Shown: positions 53,349 to 64,000, counted from the first letter of the stretch. The stretch is 64,000 nucleotides of DNA from Dryocosmus kuriphilus (GCA_038277395.1 CM076189.1:212824011-212888010); one strand, 5' to 3'. Numbers and translations are program-made. Notes: a model not told the origin generated them from the letters alone.

Positions 53349-54562
53349 GTAAAAGAGGAGGAGGTTAAGTTGATTTTTTGTAATGTAGCGGGAATTAAAA
53401 ATAAGGATACAGAGTCTTGGAATTTTATAGAAAAATTTGAGGTGGTAGGGCTAACGGAAATCTGGATAGAGGAGAAAGATTGGGAAACTATAAAAACTAA
53501 ATTGCCAAGTGGTTATAGATGGGAATTACAAGGCGCCACAAGAGAAAAGGGTAAGGGTAGAGCAAGTGGAGGAATTATAATAGGAGTAAGGACCAATCTA
53601 GAAGAAAGGGAAGTGCTAGAAGGAGTTAAGTGCGAAGTGCGGGAAAGGAAGGTTAAAATAAATGGGAAATGGCATCGAATTATGACAGTGTACAATAGGA
53701 AAGGAATGAAAGAGGTGAGGTTAAACATAGAAAAGCGTTTCAACGAGGAGGAAAAAGGAATACTAATAATAGAGGGGGGGGGGGGGGGGGATTTTAATGC
53801 CAGAATAGGGGAAAAGGCGATAGGTACCTGGATGGAGTCGTGGAAGAAAGGGATTCGAAAGACAAACTACTAAATAGCGAGGGGAAGCAACTGATAAGGA
53901 TGATAGAAGACGAGAGGTGGTATATACTTAAGTGTAACAAGAAAGGGGATGAGAAAGGGGAATTTACATATGTGAAAAGCAAATCGAATACTGTCATAGA
54001 TTATGTGGTTACTAATGTAGAGGGGTGGGAGTCTTTAAGGCAAATGAAAGTAGAAGAAAGAGTAGAATCAGGTCATCACCCTTTAGGGGTGTATCTGAAA
54101 AGCAGAATAAGGAAGGAATTAAGAAAGAACACGAGAGAGCTAAGCGAGAAAGAAGTGTGGACGGAAGAAGCAAAGAAGGAATATATGGGAAAAGCAGAGT
54201 ATTTAGAGTTTGATAAGATAGTGTTGAATGAGGTATGGGAGGAGTTAAAAGAAAAGGTCAAGAAGATTAGAGTCACAAAGAAATTTAGGAACAGACCAGA
54301 AAATGATAAAAATTGGACAAAAGTTTGGTGGGACGGAGATTGTAAAAAGAAGAAAAAAGAGATAAAAAAAGAGTACAAACGGTGGAAGAGGGGTAAAAGT
54401 GAAAAGATAAATTATATCAGAGCCAGGAAGGAGTACAGGGATTTATGTAATCAGAAAGAGGAAAACAAGAAAAAGGAATTGGAGGAGGAATTAAGGCAAA
54501 TCAAAACAGAAGGAGAGGCATGGAAGTTCATTAATAAAATGAGAAAGAAAAAAGGGGTATAG
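53349..54562 (+). pseudogene. LINE ORF2 endonuclease domain, broken at a poly-G run
   Basis: APE-type endonuclease motifs: FCNVAGIKNK (Asn), EVVGLTEIW (catalytic Glu), GDFNARIG (Asp/Asn) and SGHHPLGV (His; usually S-D-H). A run of 17 G (53774-53790) lies directly before GDFNARIG and inserts several glycines; the frame then changes between 53820 and 53875. It nicks target DNA to prime insertion. Sequence from 54090 to 54562 is the Lys/Glu-rich linker to RT. Confidence 0.82.
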
Positions 54563-54606
54563 GGGATAAGGTTAGCATGGATAAATGGGGGGAATAATTT
54601 AAAGAA

Positions 54607-56097
54607 ATGTTTCAAGGAATGAGTGAAGAGAGGACTGACACTTGGCAGAGAAGTAAACTAGAAGGGGAGGAAGAGTTGAAAGATGAAGAGATCGAAGCGC
54701 AGATTAAAAGATTAAAGAAGGGAAAAGCAGGAGGTAGTGACGGGTTAGGTAATGAGGTATGGATATACAGTAGAGGGGAAGTCAGAAAGAAGCTTAAAGA
54801 AGTAGTGAATAGAGTATGGAAAGGTAATGGATTGCCGGGGGAATGGAGGGAGGGATGGATAGCGCCAATTCTTAAGAAAGGTGACAAAGGCAAAGTAGAA
54901 AACTACAGGGGAATAATATTATTAAACAAAGCCTACAAGGTATATGCAATGGTTTTAACCGAGAGATTAAAAAAAGAAGTAGAAGCGAAAAGAATACTCC
55001 CAGAGAGTCAAGCAGGTTTCAGAGAAGGTAGAAGTACTATAGATAACATTTACATATTGCAACACGTGGTGAAGAAGGATCTAGAGAAAAATGAAGGGAA
55101 AATAAGTGCCTTTTTTGTTGATTTGAAAGCAGCATTCCCATCGGTAGATAGAAAAATATTGTGGGAAGTAATGGGGAAGGTAGGAATAAACATAGGCTTG
55201 ATAGAGAGAGTGGGGGAAATTTATAAAGAAACGAGAGATAGGGTAAAGGTGGGGAATAAAACTTCAGAAGAATTCTGGACGGAGATAGGACTAAAACAGG
55301 GTTGCCCACTGAGTCCGCTTCTTATTACGATACTCATTGCGGACATGGAGGAAGAGTTCAAGAAAGGGTTAGAGAGAGGTTTGGTGGTGGGAGGGAACAG
55401 ATTCTGGACCTTAGCTTACGCGGATGATGTAGTGATAGTAGCGAAGGAAGAAGAGGTGTTGAAAAATATGATGAAAAGACTAGAGAAGTATTTAGAGGTA
55501 AAGAAGTTGGTTTTAAATGTACCAGAGTCGAAGGTACTGGTTTTTGGGAGAAAAGGTAGTAGGAAGCAGGGAAGAGAGAGTTGGAAGTGGAAGGGAGAAA
55601 GTATTGAGGAAGTCAAAGAGTTTACGTACTTAGGATTTTTATTTTTAAAAAATGGGAATGTGAAAGATCACGTAAAAGAGAGAGTTAAAAGAGCAGAGTT
55701 AGTCATGAAGAAAGTATGGGGAATAGGGGAAAATTTATTTAAAGAAGACTACAAAAAAGGAATGAGAATGTTTGAGGCTCTGGTTTTGAGTGTGCTAATG
55801 TATGGAGTAGAAATATGGGGATGGAAAGAATACGAGGAGGTGGAAAAGTTGCATGAAAAATACATAAGATGGACGCTAGGATTGAACAGATGGACACCAT
55901 GGTATATAGTTCTAAAGGAGGTAAATAGGGAAAAAGTAAAAATAAGAACATGTAATAGAGCTTGCATGTACGAAGAAAGAGTGTTGGAAAGCAATGATAG
56001 AACTATTGTGAAAGCGTGCTTGAAAGAAAGAGAACATGGTAGAGGGGTAGATAATGGAATGAAAGAAAGAGAAAAGTACTTGAATAGGTGTGGATGA
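54607..56097 (+). CDS. LINE ORF2 reverse transcriptase
   Basis: Motifs in order: KAGGSDGLGNEVW, GWIAPILKKGDKGKVENYRG, QAGFREGRSTIDNIY, FFVDLKAAFPSVDR, LKQGCPLSPLL and FWTLAYADDVVIVAKEE (YADD active site, about 55415), then the thumb. The domain is uninterrupted. It begins in a frame different from the linker upstream (break near 54560-54605). Confidence 0.92.
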   Translation: MFQGMSEERTDTWQRSKLEGEEELKDEEIEAQIKRLKKGKAGGSDGLGNEVWIYSRGEVRKKLKEVVNRVWKGNGLPGEWREGWIAPILKKGDKGKVENYRGIILLNKAYKVYAMVLTERLKKEVEAKRILPESQAGFREGRSTIDNIYILQHVVKKDLEKNEGKISAFFVDLKAAFPSVDRKILWEVMGKVGINIGLIERVGEIYKETRDRVKVGNKTSEEFWTEIGLKQGCPLSPLLITILIADMEEEFKKGLERGLVVGGNRFWTLAYADDVVIVAKEEEVLKNMMKRLEKYLEVKKLVLNVPESKVLVFGRKGSRKQGRESWKWKGESIEEVKEFTYLGFLFLKNGNVKDHVKERVKRAELVMKKVWGIGENLFKEDYKKGMRMFEALVLSVLMYGVEIWGWKEYEEVEKLHEKYIRWTLGLNRWTPWYIVLKEVNREKVKIRTCNRACMYEERVLESNDRTIVKACLKEREHGRGVDNGMKEREKYLNRCG

Positions 56098-56692
56098 TCA
56101 AAGGAATGGATCAAAGAAATGCATGGAAGGGGAATGAAGATGCAGCATGAATTGATAGAAAGAGACAGGGAAGTTTTTAAGCAAGGAATAGAAAATAAAA
56201 TAAGAGAATCAAAATATAATGAGAAATATAAAGGGATAAAAATAGAGGGAACAGCAAAATATTTGGAGAGAAAAGGAGAAAGAGGATCGCAAAAAATAAC
56301 AGCGAGGATAAGGTGTGGTAATACGGAAGGTGGAACAAATACTGGTGAACAGAGGAGGAAAGTAAATGCATTTTATGTGGGAGAGGTAGAGAAAGTTTAA
56401 AACATTGGGTGGAAGAGTGTAAGAAGATAGAAAAAGGAAGCATAACAATGGGTAAGATCCTGCATGAGAAGGAGTGGAGGTGGTGGAATGGTTGGGGGTA
56501 TTGGAAAAGAAAAAAAGAAGGATGAGAGAGAAGAGAGAAATGGAGGAAAGGGTTAGAATAAGTATCTTTCGAAAAAAAAAAATGTCAAATTGGTTCAGAG
56601 AGATTGAGAGTAGAGTTGGAAAGCGTAAAGGTAAAAAGGACAAAAGGCAAGATCTAGAGATAAAGCGAGAGAGAAAGAGAGCGAAAAACTAA
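56098..56692 (+). pseudogene. LINE ORF2 C-terminus with C-C-H-C finger
   Basis: A TGA at 56095 and later shifts separate it from RT. Readable parts: MKMQHELIERDREVFKQGIE, and CILCGRGRESLKHWVEEC at about 56368-56421, giving C-x2-C-x8-H-x4-C. Such fingers end many insect LINE ORF2 proteins. Confidence 0.7.
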
Positions 56693-56980
56693 GATGATGC
56701 GTGCGGTAGAATTAAGAAATTGTAGAGATAGAATAAGGCGTACTGGTCAATAGAAGAAAGCGTTTTATGAACTGGAAATAATGTAAGGCGAAGTGAAGGA
56801 GTTGGCAAGCGTAAAGAGAAATAGGACAAAAGGCAAGGGCTAGAGATAAAGCGAGAGAGAAAGAGAGAAAAACTAAGATGATGCGTGAGTTAGAATAAGA
56901 AAATGTATCGATGGAATAAGGAGTGCTGGTCAAGAGAATAAAGCGGTTATGAACTGGAAATAATGTAAGGAAAGGCGAAT
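56640..56980. repeat. LINE 3' UTR tandem duplication (~180 bp, two units)
   Basis: Both units contain 'gagataaagcgagagagaaa', 'ctaagatgatgcgtg' and 'aactggaaataatgtaagg' (first 56650-56800, second 56830-56975). Confidence 0.8.
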
Positions 56981-57088
56981 AAGTTTTAAGTTAATTTAAG
57001 TTTGTAAAAAGTGTACATATGCAACCTCGATGCAGCAGACTTGTCTGTATATTTGTCGGCCCTAGTGGCTAAAATAAATCGCTTTATA

Positions 57089-57105
57089 TATACTATATTG
57101 TATTT
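57089..57105. repeat. LINE target-site duplication, right
   Basis: An exact match to 51517-51533. Confidence 0.85.
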
Positions 57106-57320
57106 ATGTTTTTTATTCATTTTTGAAATAATTTCTAAAATAATATTAATATTTCAATTGTTCCCTACCACCCCACTATGCGTTCCGTTTCACCCGCTGA
57201 GTGTTCCATAACGGCCCACCTGACATACAGTGCTTTATCTTTAATTTATAAAAAACGCCTTCAACTTATTTACAAAATTATACATGGGTTTTGTAAATGA
57301 AGAATTGCAGAATATAATTA

Positions 57321-57578
57321 CAGTAGAAGTCCGATAAGTCGCATTCCGATAAGTCTCCATTCCCCTTATGACGTTATTGCATCTATATTCACGCACACTA
57401 ATTTGAAGCTCCCACTATGTATATGCGATCACATCCTGCGCCTGCGCTTCAGTTGCGTCTGAGTGTGCACATGCGCACTAGAATAACCTCTACTGGAAGG
57501 GGCATTCATTGAGTCTCATATTCCTGGAATTTTATGCCCCTACAGCCCCAAAGTAAGAAACTTATTGGACTTCTACTG
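57321..57578. mobile_element. pogo/Tigger-type MITE, 258 bp
   Basis: Terminal inverted repeats CAGTAGAAGTCCGATAAG and its complement (one mismatch) are flanked by TA at 57319-57320 and 57579-57580. Size, CAGT start and TA duplication fit a non-autonomous Tc1/mariner-superfamily element, most like pogo/Tigger. It has no coding capacity. Confidence 0.8.
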
Positions 57579-57623
57579 TACGTAGTTTTCTTTCTGTCAG
57601 TTCTTATAGGTTAGAATTTAATT

Positions 57624-57870
57624 AGTTTCAAATATTGTGTACCGTCTCGCCCCTCCTTCTCCTAATTAAACATTTTAATGCAGCGTCACGCGTCTAAGAC
57701 AACTATATCAAACGAAAAACAATAATTAAAATTTTAAGTAAGTTGAATCTGAAAAAATTAAAGTCCTCAAGGATAGTTTCAAATATTGTGTACCGTCTCG
57801 CCCCTCCTTCTCCTAATTAAACATTTTAATGCAGCGTCACGCGTCTAAGACAACTATATCAAACGAAAAA
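57624..57870. repeat. 150-bp spaced direct duplication
   Basis: Sequence 57624-57722 (tagtttcaaatattgtgtac onward) recurs almost exactly at 57774-57870. The second copy has a 7-base change near its end. Confidence 0.85.
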
Positions 57871-58672
57871 CATTATAATGCCTAAAATTTTAAGTAAGGG
57901 CGTCTGAATACCCTGAAAATCCTAACCTTAAAGTTTAGCCATTATGACGCCAATAAGAAGTTTTTCGTTTGATTTAATAGCCGCAGATCGATGATTAGAG
58001 GAATAAAAGATTGTAAGAATAACTTCTACACCTGAGCAAAAATCACAACGAAAGATTTTGCATTACTTACGCGCTAAAAAATATATTTAGCCGAAACTGC
58101 CTGCTGACTACGTGGTAACGAGCAGGAAAAAATTATTTTGATCGACGGGATGTGACATCACATTCAAATACTCAATCACATACAGCGGCACGGGGCATAC
58201 TTACGCCTGCGCAGTAGTTATATCAAGTATTTACATCTGCGCAGTATTTACCAGTGGTATTTGGGCTGCGCAGAAGTTATGCACGATTTTCATATATTAT
58301 CCAAAAGTACTGTATGTAATTACTACGCAATTATGGGTATCTCCGATAACTAATACGCATTAAATATACCGCAAACATAACGTGTTGGTGGTCATCATAT
58401 GACTGCAACAAAGAAGCTGATGATATCTGATATATCATGGAATTTTTTTCAGTTTCGCTTTACAAGAACAAAGTAAATTTAGTCCTTCCTTGAGTCTATT
58501 CACTTGTTAGAATGAATTTCCAAAAGGCAAGCAGCTTCCTTTGTCGATTTTTAATGTAAAAAGAAAAAGCATGGTTGATTTCAATCAGCATTGCTGATTG
58601 AACTTGCACAATGTATTAATGAAGCACAAAAAATTTCTATAATACACTATATTGCAGAGTTCGAATAATTCA
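57871..58672. other. 3' flank of the odorant receptor gene
   Basis: No gene was seen. Three 'ctgcgcag' motifs occur at ~28-base intervals (about 58210-58275). Confidence 0.5.
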
Positions 58673-60401
58673 TCATCGTGCTGATGACAATACGGTAAAA
58701 TACGACATTGATGTTCGCAGGATCTGGAACAAGGTTTTAAATAATGGGCGAAATTATAATAAATAGATTTTTTTAAAATATTTGGAATTTTCTTACACTT
58801 GCAAAATTCTGTATTGAAAATGTGTACAATCCTCCAGCTGTAAATGTGCAAGGTATTGTACTTCTTCTCATTATCATCAGTAATAGTTTTTGCGATTCAG
58901 AAGACAATTTATACCAATACCCATTGTGGCTGAAATTTAATAAACATTATAATAATTTTATCAAATTTATTTATATTAAAAATGTAAAGAGCATAGGCCT
59001 TTCAACTTTCTTTAGCCATTTTTTTTTAGCTTCCTTATTTGCATTTAAATATTACATGCTGTCGGATATATGAGCGCTTTGATCCATTAATTGTTGACAA
59101 GGCACACTAAGGTCGAAGAGATGAAACATCTGTGCAAAAGTATAAGCCACAGATCTCAGGGCATCAGTTATATGTCCTAACTTCATCACTACCTAGAATT
59201 TTTATTTTTAAATCATTAATTATATTTCACATGACTATTATTATTATTATTATATGTATTATAAAGTAAATCAGATTATTCACCTGAACCCCTGTGGCAC
59301 TCATAACTAACATATTGATTCCCAGGACCATAAAGAAAGTAGTTGAAAAGCAATCACAGATATCACTCACGAATCTTAAATAGGGTTTAGAAATTAATTG
59401 AGTTAATAATTTGATTCATGGAGCGTACATTCAAATTTATTAAAAATACAAACTCGAGAATCATAGCGTGACTGTGGGCACAAAATTTAATTTCCACATT
59501 AATTTCGTCTTGGAGTTTATGTACATTGGACATGGAGTCGCCGTTATCATTTTTCAAAAGATTCTCCAACTTAAATCTGTAAATTTTGAATTAAGTCATA
59601 AATTTGTTTAAATTAATTAAATTTGTAATTAATCTACAAAACCTATTTACCCTAAAATTTTAAAAACTCTACAAGCGTGCTGAATAAGTACCAAGAAAAT
59701 TGTGTCCACGCCCACGATAATAAGTCCACAAAAAACACTTGAAATGTAAGCATGCAGCAAGATGCAATAAAAATACTTTTCCTCGTCTAAACGATAATCT
59801 GTGGGGAATAGCGGTTTCATGGACCGTGATTCATTCAATGGTAGGATGAAGTCCAGCAATTGAGGAATGACTGGCATGGCAAGGTAAATAAACAGGGTGG
59901 AGAACATGTAGGCTGATAAAATTTTGTGAAAGATGAAAAAAAATTAGTACAAAATAATGATGATTTAATTACAATGAAAATTCATTTAATTATTTTGACT
60001 TGTAATTTATTATACAATTTATTTACTTGTATATACAACCGTAAGTGTTTGTCCAATCTTAGTATAGTTATGTAGAATTTCAGATTCAGGTCCTGATGAC
60101 CAAATAACCCAATTTTTATTTATTTTGGAAAACATTAGCTTCATCTGACATAAATATTAATTATTTGTGCTTGGATTTTTTATAGTTTTTTAAAAATATT
60201 ATTTTATTAGTGAAAGTGAATTTTTCAAATATGCATGTAATAATAAATAATATATTCATATATTAATATATTCAGTTTTTAAATCTTACTTTTTCCATAT
60301 TGTAAATGCAATTAGTTATAAGAATAATGCATGCAAGAGTTACGATAATGGGTAAAGGCATTCTATTGTGGTATCCACGTCTCCCCAATATTTTTTCAAC
60401 C
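58673..60401 (-). CDS. Insect odorant receptor (7tm_6 family), spliced; N-terminal exon not found
   Basis: Seven exons fit by phase: 60401-60290, 60144-60027, 59912-59651, 59576-59454, an exon from about 59357 to 59284, 59192-59056, 58929-58797 and the last, 58723-58673, making eight blocks counting the first. Hallmarks: INKNWVIWSSGPESEILHNY, FIYLAMPVIPQLLDFILPLN (membrane segment), LLHAYISSVFCGLIIVGVD, DCFSTTFFMVLGINMLVMSA, AQMFHLFDLSVPCQQLMDQS, YWYKLSSESQKLLLMIMRRS, and a C-terminus LRTSMSYFTVLSSAR then stop. Such receptors form ligand-gated channels with Orco in antennal neurons. Splice sites are GT..AG, except that the exon at 59357 seems to use 'tttaag'. All exons are open, so the gene may be functional if a first exon lies beyond 60401. 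Confidence 0.85.
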
Positions 60402-60639
60402 CTAATAACTAATATAATAATTAATCTCGAATTATTTACTAACAGAAACGCCACTCTCTTTTGAAAGTAGTGGAAATATCGGTACAGAGTGGATATCAAT
60501 TTAACTTATGTCAAATTTATGATAGATAGAAAGCCTTCAAATAAAAAATTAATAACATAACAGCTAAATCTAATATAATTCCTTAAATATATTTGTAATA
60601 AAATTGAAATGGTGAAATACACAACAGAAGACCGTCGTA

Positions 60640-61020
60640 AAGTTGGCACCCCAACTTTTAAAAAAACAATTTTTTTATTTGAAATCGTTTGTTGGTCGTT
60701 TGTTGGTCAACTTTAGACGTTTGACGGTCAAAATTGAACAATATATCGAACTTTTAAAATTGGAGTGCGAACTTCACACTTGCACCCTACTTTTTAATAT
60801 TTTTCAAAAATTCTTTCCGGAATCGTTTCTTGGTCACCTTTCGACGTTTGTCGGTCAAAATTGAACAAGATATCGAACTTTTAAACTTGGGGTGCCAACT
60901 TTACACTTGCACCCCGCTTTAATATTTTTCAAAAACTCTTTCCGGAATCATTTGTTGGTCGTTTTTTGTTTTTTTTTTGGTCAACTTTCGACGTTTGTCG
61001 GTCAAAATTAACTGAATCTC
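60640..61020. repeat. Degenerate ~130-150-bp tandem repeat
   Basis: 'gacgtttg(a/t)cggtcaaaatt' occurs at about 60715, 60843 and 60990, and 'aactttacacttgcacccc' type boxes at about 60770 and 60898. It lies upstream of the receptor gene and would separate a missing first exon from the rest. Confidence 0.7.
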
Positions 61021-61239
61021 ACCGCGCAGATGTTTTCGCGCACTCGGCCGCCTCGGCGAGTCGTCGCACTCGCGTATTTGTCATTGGCCCGAAAATTTAA
61101 AAACCAAAAAATGACAGAAATCCAACAAAGCATGTCTGGTATTCCCTTATCATATTAATGAAGTAAAATCAAGCGTATGTTATAATTTAGTATATACTTA
61201 TTCGCTACAATTAAGATAAACATTGTTCGGTAGAACCGA

Positions 61240-61904
61240 ATTTGGAAAAGTGTCCATGGGCATTTACGATTTGTTTTGAGGATTGGGTTGGGGGTCCCGA
61301 GAGGAGTTCAAGGGGGGTTGGTGCGTCAGAGGAATGCGTACATTCAGGCAGTCTTTCTGAAAACACCGAACGATGCTCATCGATGCGTCTTCACGATCTT
61401 CCCTGGCCCCCCTTTCGTAAGTATTGTGCGCGCGCGTGTTCGAGGCGACGTCGTGGTGTGGTGATTGTGATTGTGATCGGCCCAGGGCCATACGAATGGA
61501 CGTACGAGGCGACGTCGTAGTGTGGTGATTATAATCGGCCCAGGGCCATACGAATGGATGTACGAGGCGACGTTGTAGTGTGGTGATTATAATCGGCCCA
61601 GGGCCATACGAATGGACGGACGGACGAGGAGAACAGTGAGATGACATACACACATACGAACACTCAGTGACTCACATCATCCACCCTTTCTTAAGTTGAA
61701 TACATATTTATGTTGTTGTTTTTTTTTTCTTTTCACGAGGGGTTTTGGCCGTGAGGTCTTTCCCCTCCGGGTCTAATAAAGTTCTTCTTATTACGACCCA
61801 AACTGACTAGTTTTTTCATTCATACCCCCCCCCCCCCCTTTTCTTATTCCGGTTTAATCACGATTCCTCGCCACCTTTGGCGAGAAATCGAACAACAAAA
61901 CATA
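61240..61904 (+). repeat. Probable 5' LTR of BEL/Pao element E4
   Basis: The right edge is set by 'aacaaaaca' followed by 'tatggtgtctcctgtgagg' as a primer-binding-site candidate. An AATAAA signal (tctaataaagttc) lies at about 61774. Three ~60-base repeats (61441-61620) contain 'ggcccagggccatacgaatg'. The left edge cannot be fixed without the 3' LTR, which is outside the window. Confidence 0.45.
61441..61620. repeat. 58-64-bp tandem repeat, three units
   Basis: Units start 'cgaggcgacgt' at 61441, 61505 and 61563. Each holds the inverted 'ggcccagggcc'. The first unit has an extra 'gtgatt'. Confidence 0.9.
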
Positions 61905-62145
61905 TGGTGTCTCCTGTGAGGTCTGAGTCACCCCCATTCACGAAATAATACAAACACAGTGCTTTATCTCTCTCTCTCTCACATCGACCACGTCACTACA
62001 ACAAAGGAAGCTCGACTCCCTCAGATACCACAAGATGACAAGACCTGCAAAACAAGATAAGTTCACATAGTTTCTGTTCATAATTTTCAACCACGCGCAA
62101 CTTTATTTCATAGTGAGACGAGTGGAAAATTGCCAGTTAATCAAC
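61905..62145 (+). other. BEL/Pao E4 leader
   Basis: Untranslated sequence between the putative primer-binding site and gag, with a (tc)n stretch at about 61968-61980. Confidence 0.5.
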
Positions 62146-63411
62146 ATGGAACGTATAATTGTTATCGCCCAAAAACGTGCAACGCTTGAGGGGCAGATCG
62201 CGTCACTGCGCACTGCAGTTTCGGAGGGGACGATATGTGGGACAAATGCGAAAGTTGCGTCCTAGACGCATCACAGAACTATTTCATAAATATGAAGAGC
62301 TCAACGACGAGCTTGCGTTGTTGGATGGTACGAACGAAAGCTTGAATCAAATGTCAGTAATTCAAGATAGTTTTTATGATGTCACATCAAATGTCGAATA
62401 CTTGTCGAGCGCTGGTACGTCATTATTTAGTGGAACGATTACAGGTAATCCGCTCGGAAATTCATCTTTTGTCGAAAAACAACGATCGCTCAAACTTCCG
62501 GTCGCCGAATTATCAAAATTTGACGGGGATCATAACAATTGGCTCTCATTTAAAAATACATTTCTTTCGATGATCGACGTTCGTACCGACATCGACGACT
62601 TGAGTAAGTTCTTGTACTTGAAAAATTCCTTGACAGGCCCAGCCTTGAACAAAATTGCGTTATATAATGCTAGCTCAGAGAATTATAAAAGGGCATGGAG
62701 CCTGCTTATTGATTCCTACGAGAAAAAGCGCGTTCTTGTTTCAAAACACTATGATGCTATCCTTGATATCGCGCCTTTGAAAAATGCTACTTCTGAAAAT
62801 GTATCGAGACTTATCGACGAGGCTCGTCAACATTTGAATATGCTTGAATCGTTAAAAATAAAACCGGATCAGGGATTAATTGTTCGACTCCTTGAAAGGG
62901 CACTCCCTTCTGATATTAGACAAAAATGGGAGGAATCTCTCAGTCTTGATGTTCTTCCCAATCTTGACCAGTTTTACAAAGTTAGCGAAATGTCTTTTAG
63001 GCTTTGTACGCTCAATCAGGATGCCGCTCGTATTGGGAGTAAACGTCGCGTTGATCGAGAACCGCACGGGACGAAAATTCGAAAGGGGAATTGGGGTGCG
63101 CGTACGTTTATCACTACCCAATCTCAGATTTGTACGCATTGCCAAGGAACTCATTCGATCTACAAATGTCCGACATTCGAAAAGTTAACTACCTCACAAC
63201 GATGGGACGTGGTGAAATCGAAACAACTCTGCAGGAACTGTCTCAGCACACCATCAAGGGATTTGCAGGTCTGCAGGCTGTAAGGTATGCAGTCGGTATC
63301 ATCATACATCTCTTCATCAGAACATCTTAGGACCGACAACACCGTCACATTTGAATACGTCTAAGAATAACGCGCTCAAAACCAAATCACAAGAGATCAA
63401 ACGCTCATCAT
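62146..63411 (+). pseudogene. gag: BEL/Pao E4 gag (DUF1759-type) with zinc-binding cysteines
   Basis: I take ATG at 62146 (MERIIVIAQKRATLEGQI). A shift near 62230 changes to the frame beginning at 62159. The DUF1759 core reads LPVAELSKFDGDHNNWLSFK (about 62490-62550), FLYLKNSLTGPA and LLERALPSDIRQKWEE. The C-terminal cysteines are CTHCQGTHSIYKC (63130-63168) and LCRNCLS. Another shift near 63250 and a TGA at 63409 break the passage to pol. It would form the particle of a BEL/Pao element. Confidence 0.85.
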
Positions 63412-64000
63412 GACTAACCGTGGATACATTCAGTTCCATCTCGCGCGCTCCTCATTCACAGCTGATGATGGGCGCCGTCGTTCGTGTTCGCAACATCGAC
63501 GGTCAATTTATTAACGCTCGCGCTCTGCTCGACACATGCGCCACCGCACATTTTATTACAGAGAATCTTGCACGACGTCTCAGGCTTCCTATGCGCGCAT
63601 GTTCGATTTCGATCGGTGCAATAAATGAAATGCAGACCACATCGAAAAATATTGTCGAAATACATTTCCGTTCAATAAATAGCGAATTTCACAAGATTTC
63701 AACTTTCTTGACAGTCCCAACAATTTCTGACTTGGTACCAGATGAGTTCTTTCCGCCTGATTTGATCCAAATTCCCGCCAACTTACGATTGGCCGATCCA
63801 CAGTTCCATGTGCCACGACCCGTAGATATTCTGATCGGATCAGGTGCGACTTTATCATTGCTATCACTTGGGCAAATCAATTTATCGCGCAACAACTGTG
63901 ATTGTGTGACGTGTAATTTGACCGGATTGTCTGAACAACTGGCCAAATTCTGGGTGATGGAGAATGCAAGTTCTGAATCAGCGAAATCTCATGAGACATC
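63412..64000 (+). CDS. pol: BEL/Pao E4 protease (DUF1758-type) and start of pol, cut by window end
   Basis: ARALLDTCATAHFITENLA holds the protease active site (D-T-C rather than D-T-G). DILIGSGATLSLLSLGQ follows at about 63830, and the frame ends with CNLTGLSEQLAKFWVMENA, the usual lead-in to BEL/Pao reverse transcriptase. It is open to the end of the window, where the gene continues. Confidence 0.82.

Larger units (their letters stand above)
51534..57088 (+). mobile_element. Non-LTR retrotransposon with APE endonuclease, near full length (5.55 kb)
   Basis: It is bounded by exact 17-base target-site duplications. Order: 5' untranslated region, ORF1 (coiled coil), ORF2 with endonuclease, reverse transcriptase and C-terminal C-C-H-C finger, and a 3' tail 'aaaataaatcgctttat'. 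The coding strand is very purine-rich. It falls in the broad Jockey/CR1/R1-type group; I cannot place the clade from reading alone. Confidence 0.9.

Noticed and set aside
52378..56643. Long minus-strand frames opposite the LINE
   Set aside because: They are Ser/Phe/Leu-rich shadows produced by the purine-rich coding strand.
58822..59073. 83-residue plus-strand frame with a hydrophobic start
   Set aside because: It lies antisense to odorant receptor exons that join in phase on the minus strand.

Overview
The window reads as a repeat-rich, AT-rich insect nuclear locus. The best host evidence is a spliced odorant-receptor-type gene on the minus strand (58673-60401), a receptor family found in insects; a hymenopteran is plausible but unproven. 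Almost everything else is mobile or virus-derived DNA, most of it decayed and nested.

Layout: 1-1150 degenerate ~190-bp repeats and one unrecognised ORF; 1440-3130 GC-rich spacer with an eight-copy 128-bp satellite; 3454-9884 copy A of a Polinton/adintovirus-like endogenous virus (polymerase N-terminus, integrase, coiled-coil fibre-like ORF, penton-like, small basic ORF, capsid-candidate, C-terminal accessory gene), interrupted by a gene-free LTR miniature element and apparently by a ~1.95-kb inversion; ~10000-14379 Ty3/Gypsy element E1 (three nonsense codons inside pol); 14584-25199 a very large interrupted palindrome whose arms carry YWTD-propeller (LDL-receptor class) exons and a mariner-type transposase, with a ~5.3-kb insert of satellite and a Tc1 element (18963-20225); 25300-26219 an unrecognised two-exon, two-domain gene; 26273-32043 Gypsy element E2 with both LTRs; 32044-32198 a sliver of Polinton polymerase C-terminus; 32199-43516 Gypsy element E3 (minus strand, ~2.1-kb LTRs, an extra zinc-knuckle ORF after pol); 43517-50096 Polinton copy B; 51534-57088 a non-LTR retrotransposon with 17-bp target-site duplications; 57321-57578 a pogo/Tigger-type MITE; 58673-60401 the odorant receptor; about 61240 to the end the 5' part of a BEL/Pao element.

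Copy B is the most informative region. A compact minus-strand block (integrase, fibre-like protein, acidic protein, packaging ATPase) and a plus-strand block (phospholipase A2-like protein, basic/hydrophobic core-like protein, adenain-type protease, penton-like protein, a 52-aa basic protein, the 411-aa capsid-candidate and an accessory protein) diverge from an 86-bp intergenic promoter region. The shared order in copies A and B, their divergence, and overlapping small ORFs make them a useful comparative pair. Several Polinton genes carry frameshifts or stops and both integrases are truncated, so neither copy looks autonomous.

Everything here is from reading the sequence and from family knowledge; no database search was possible.
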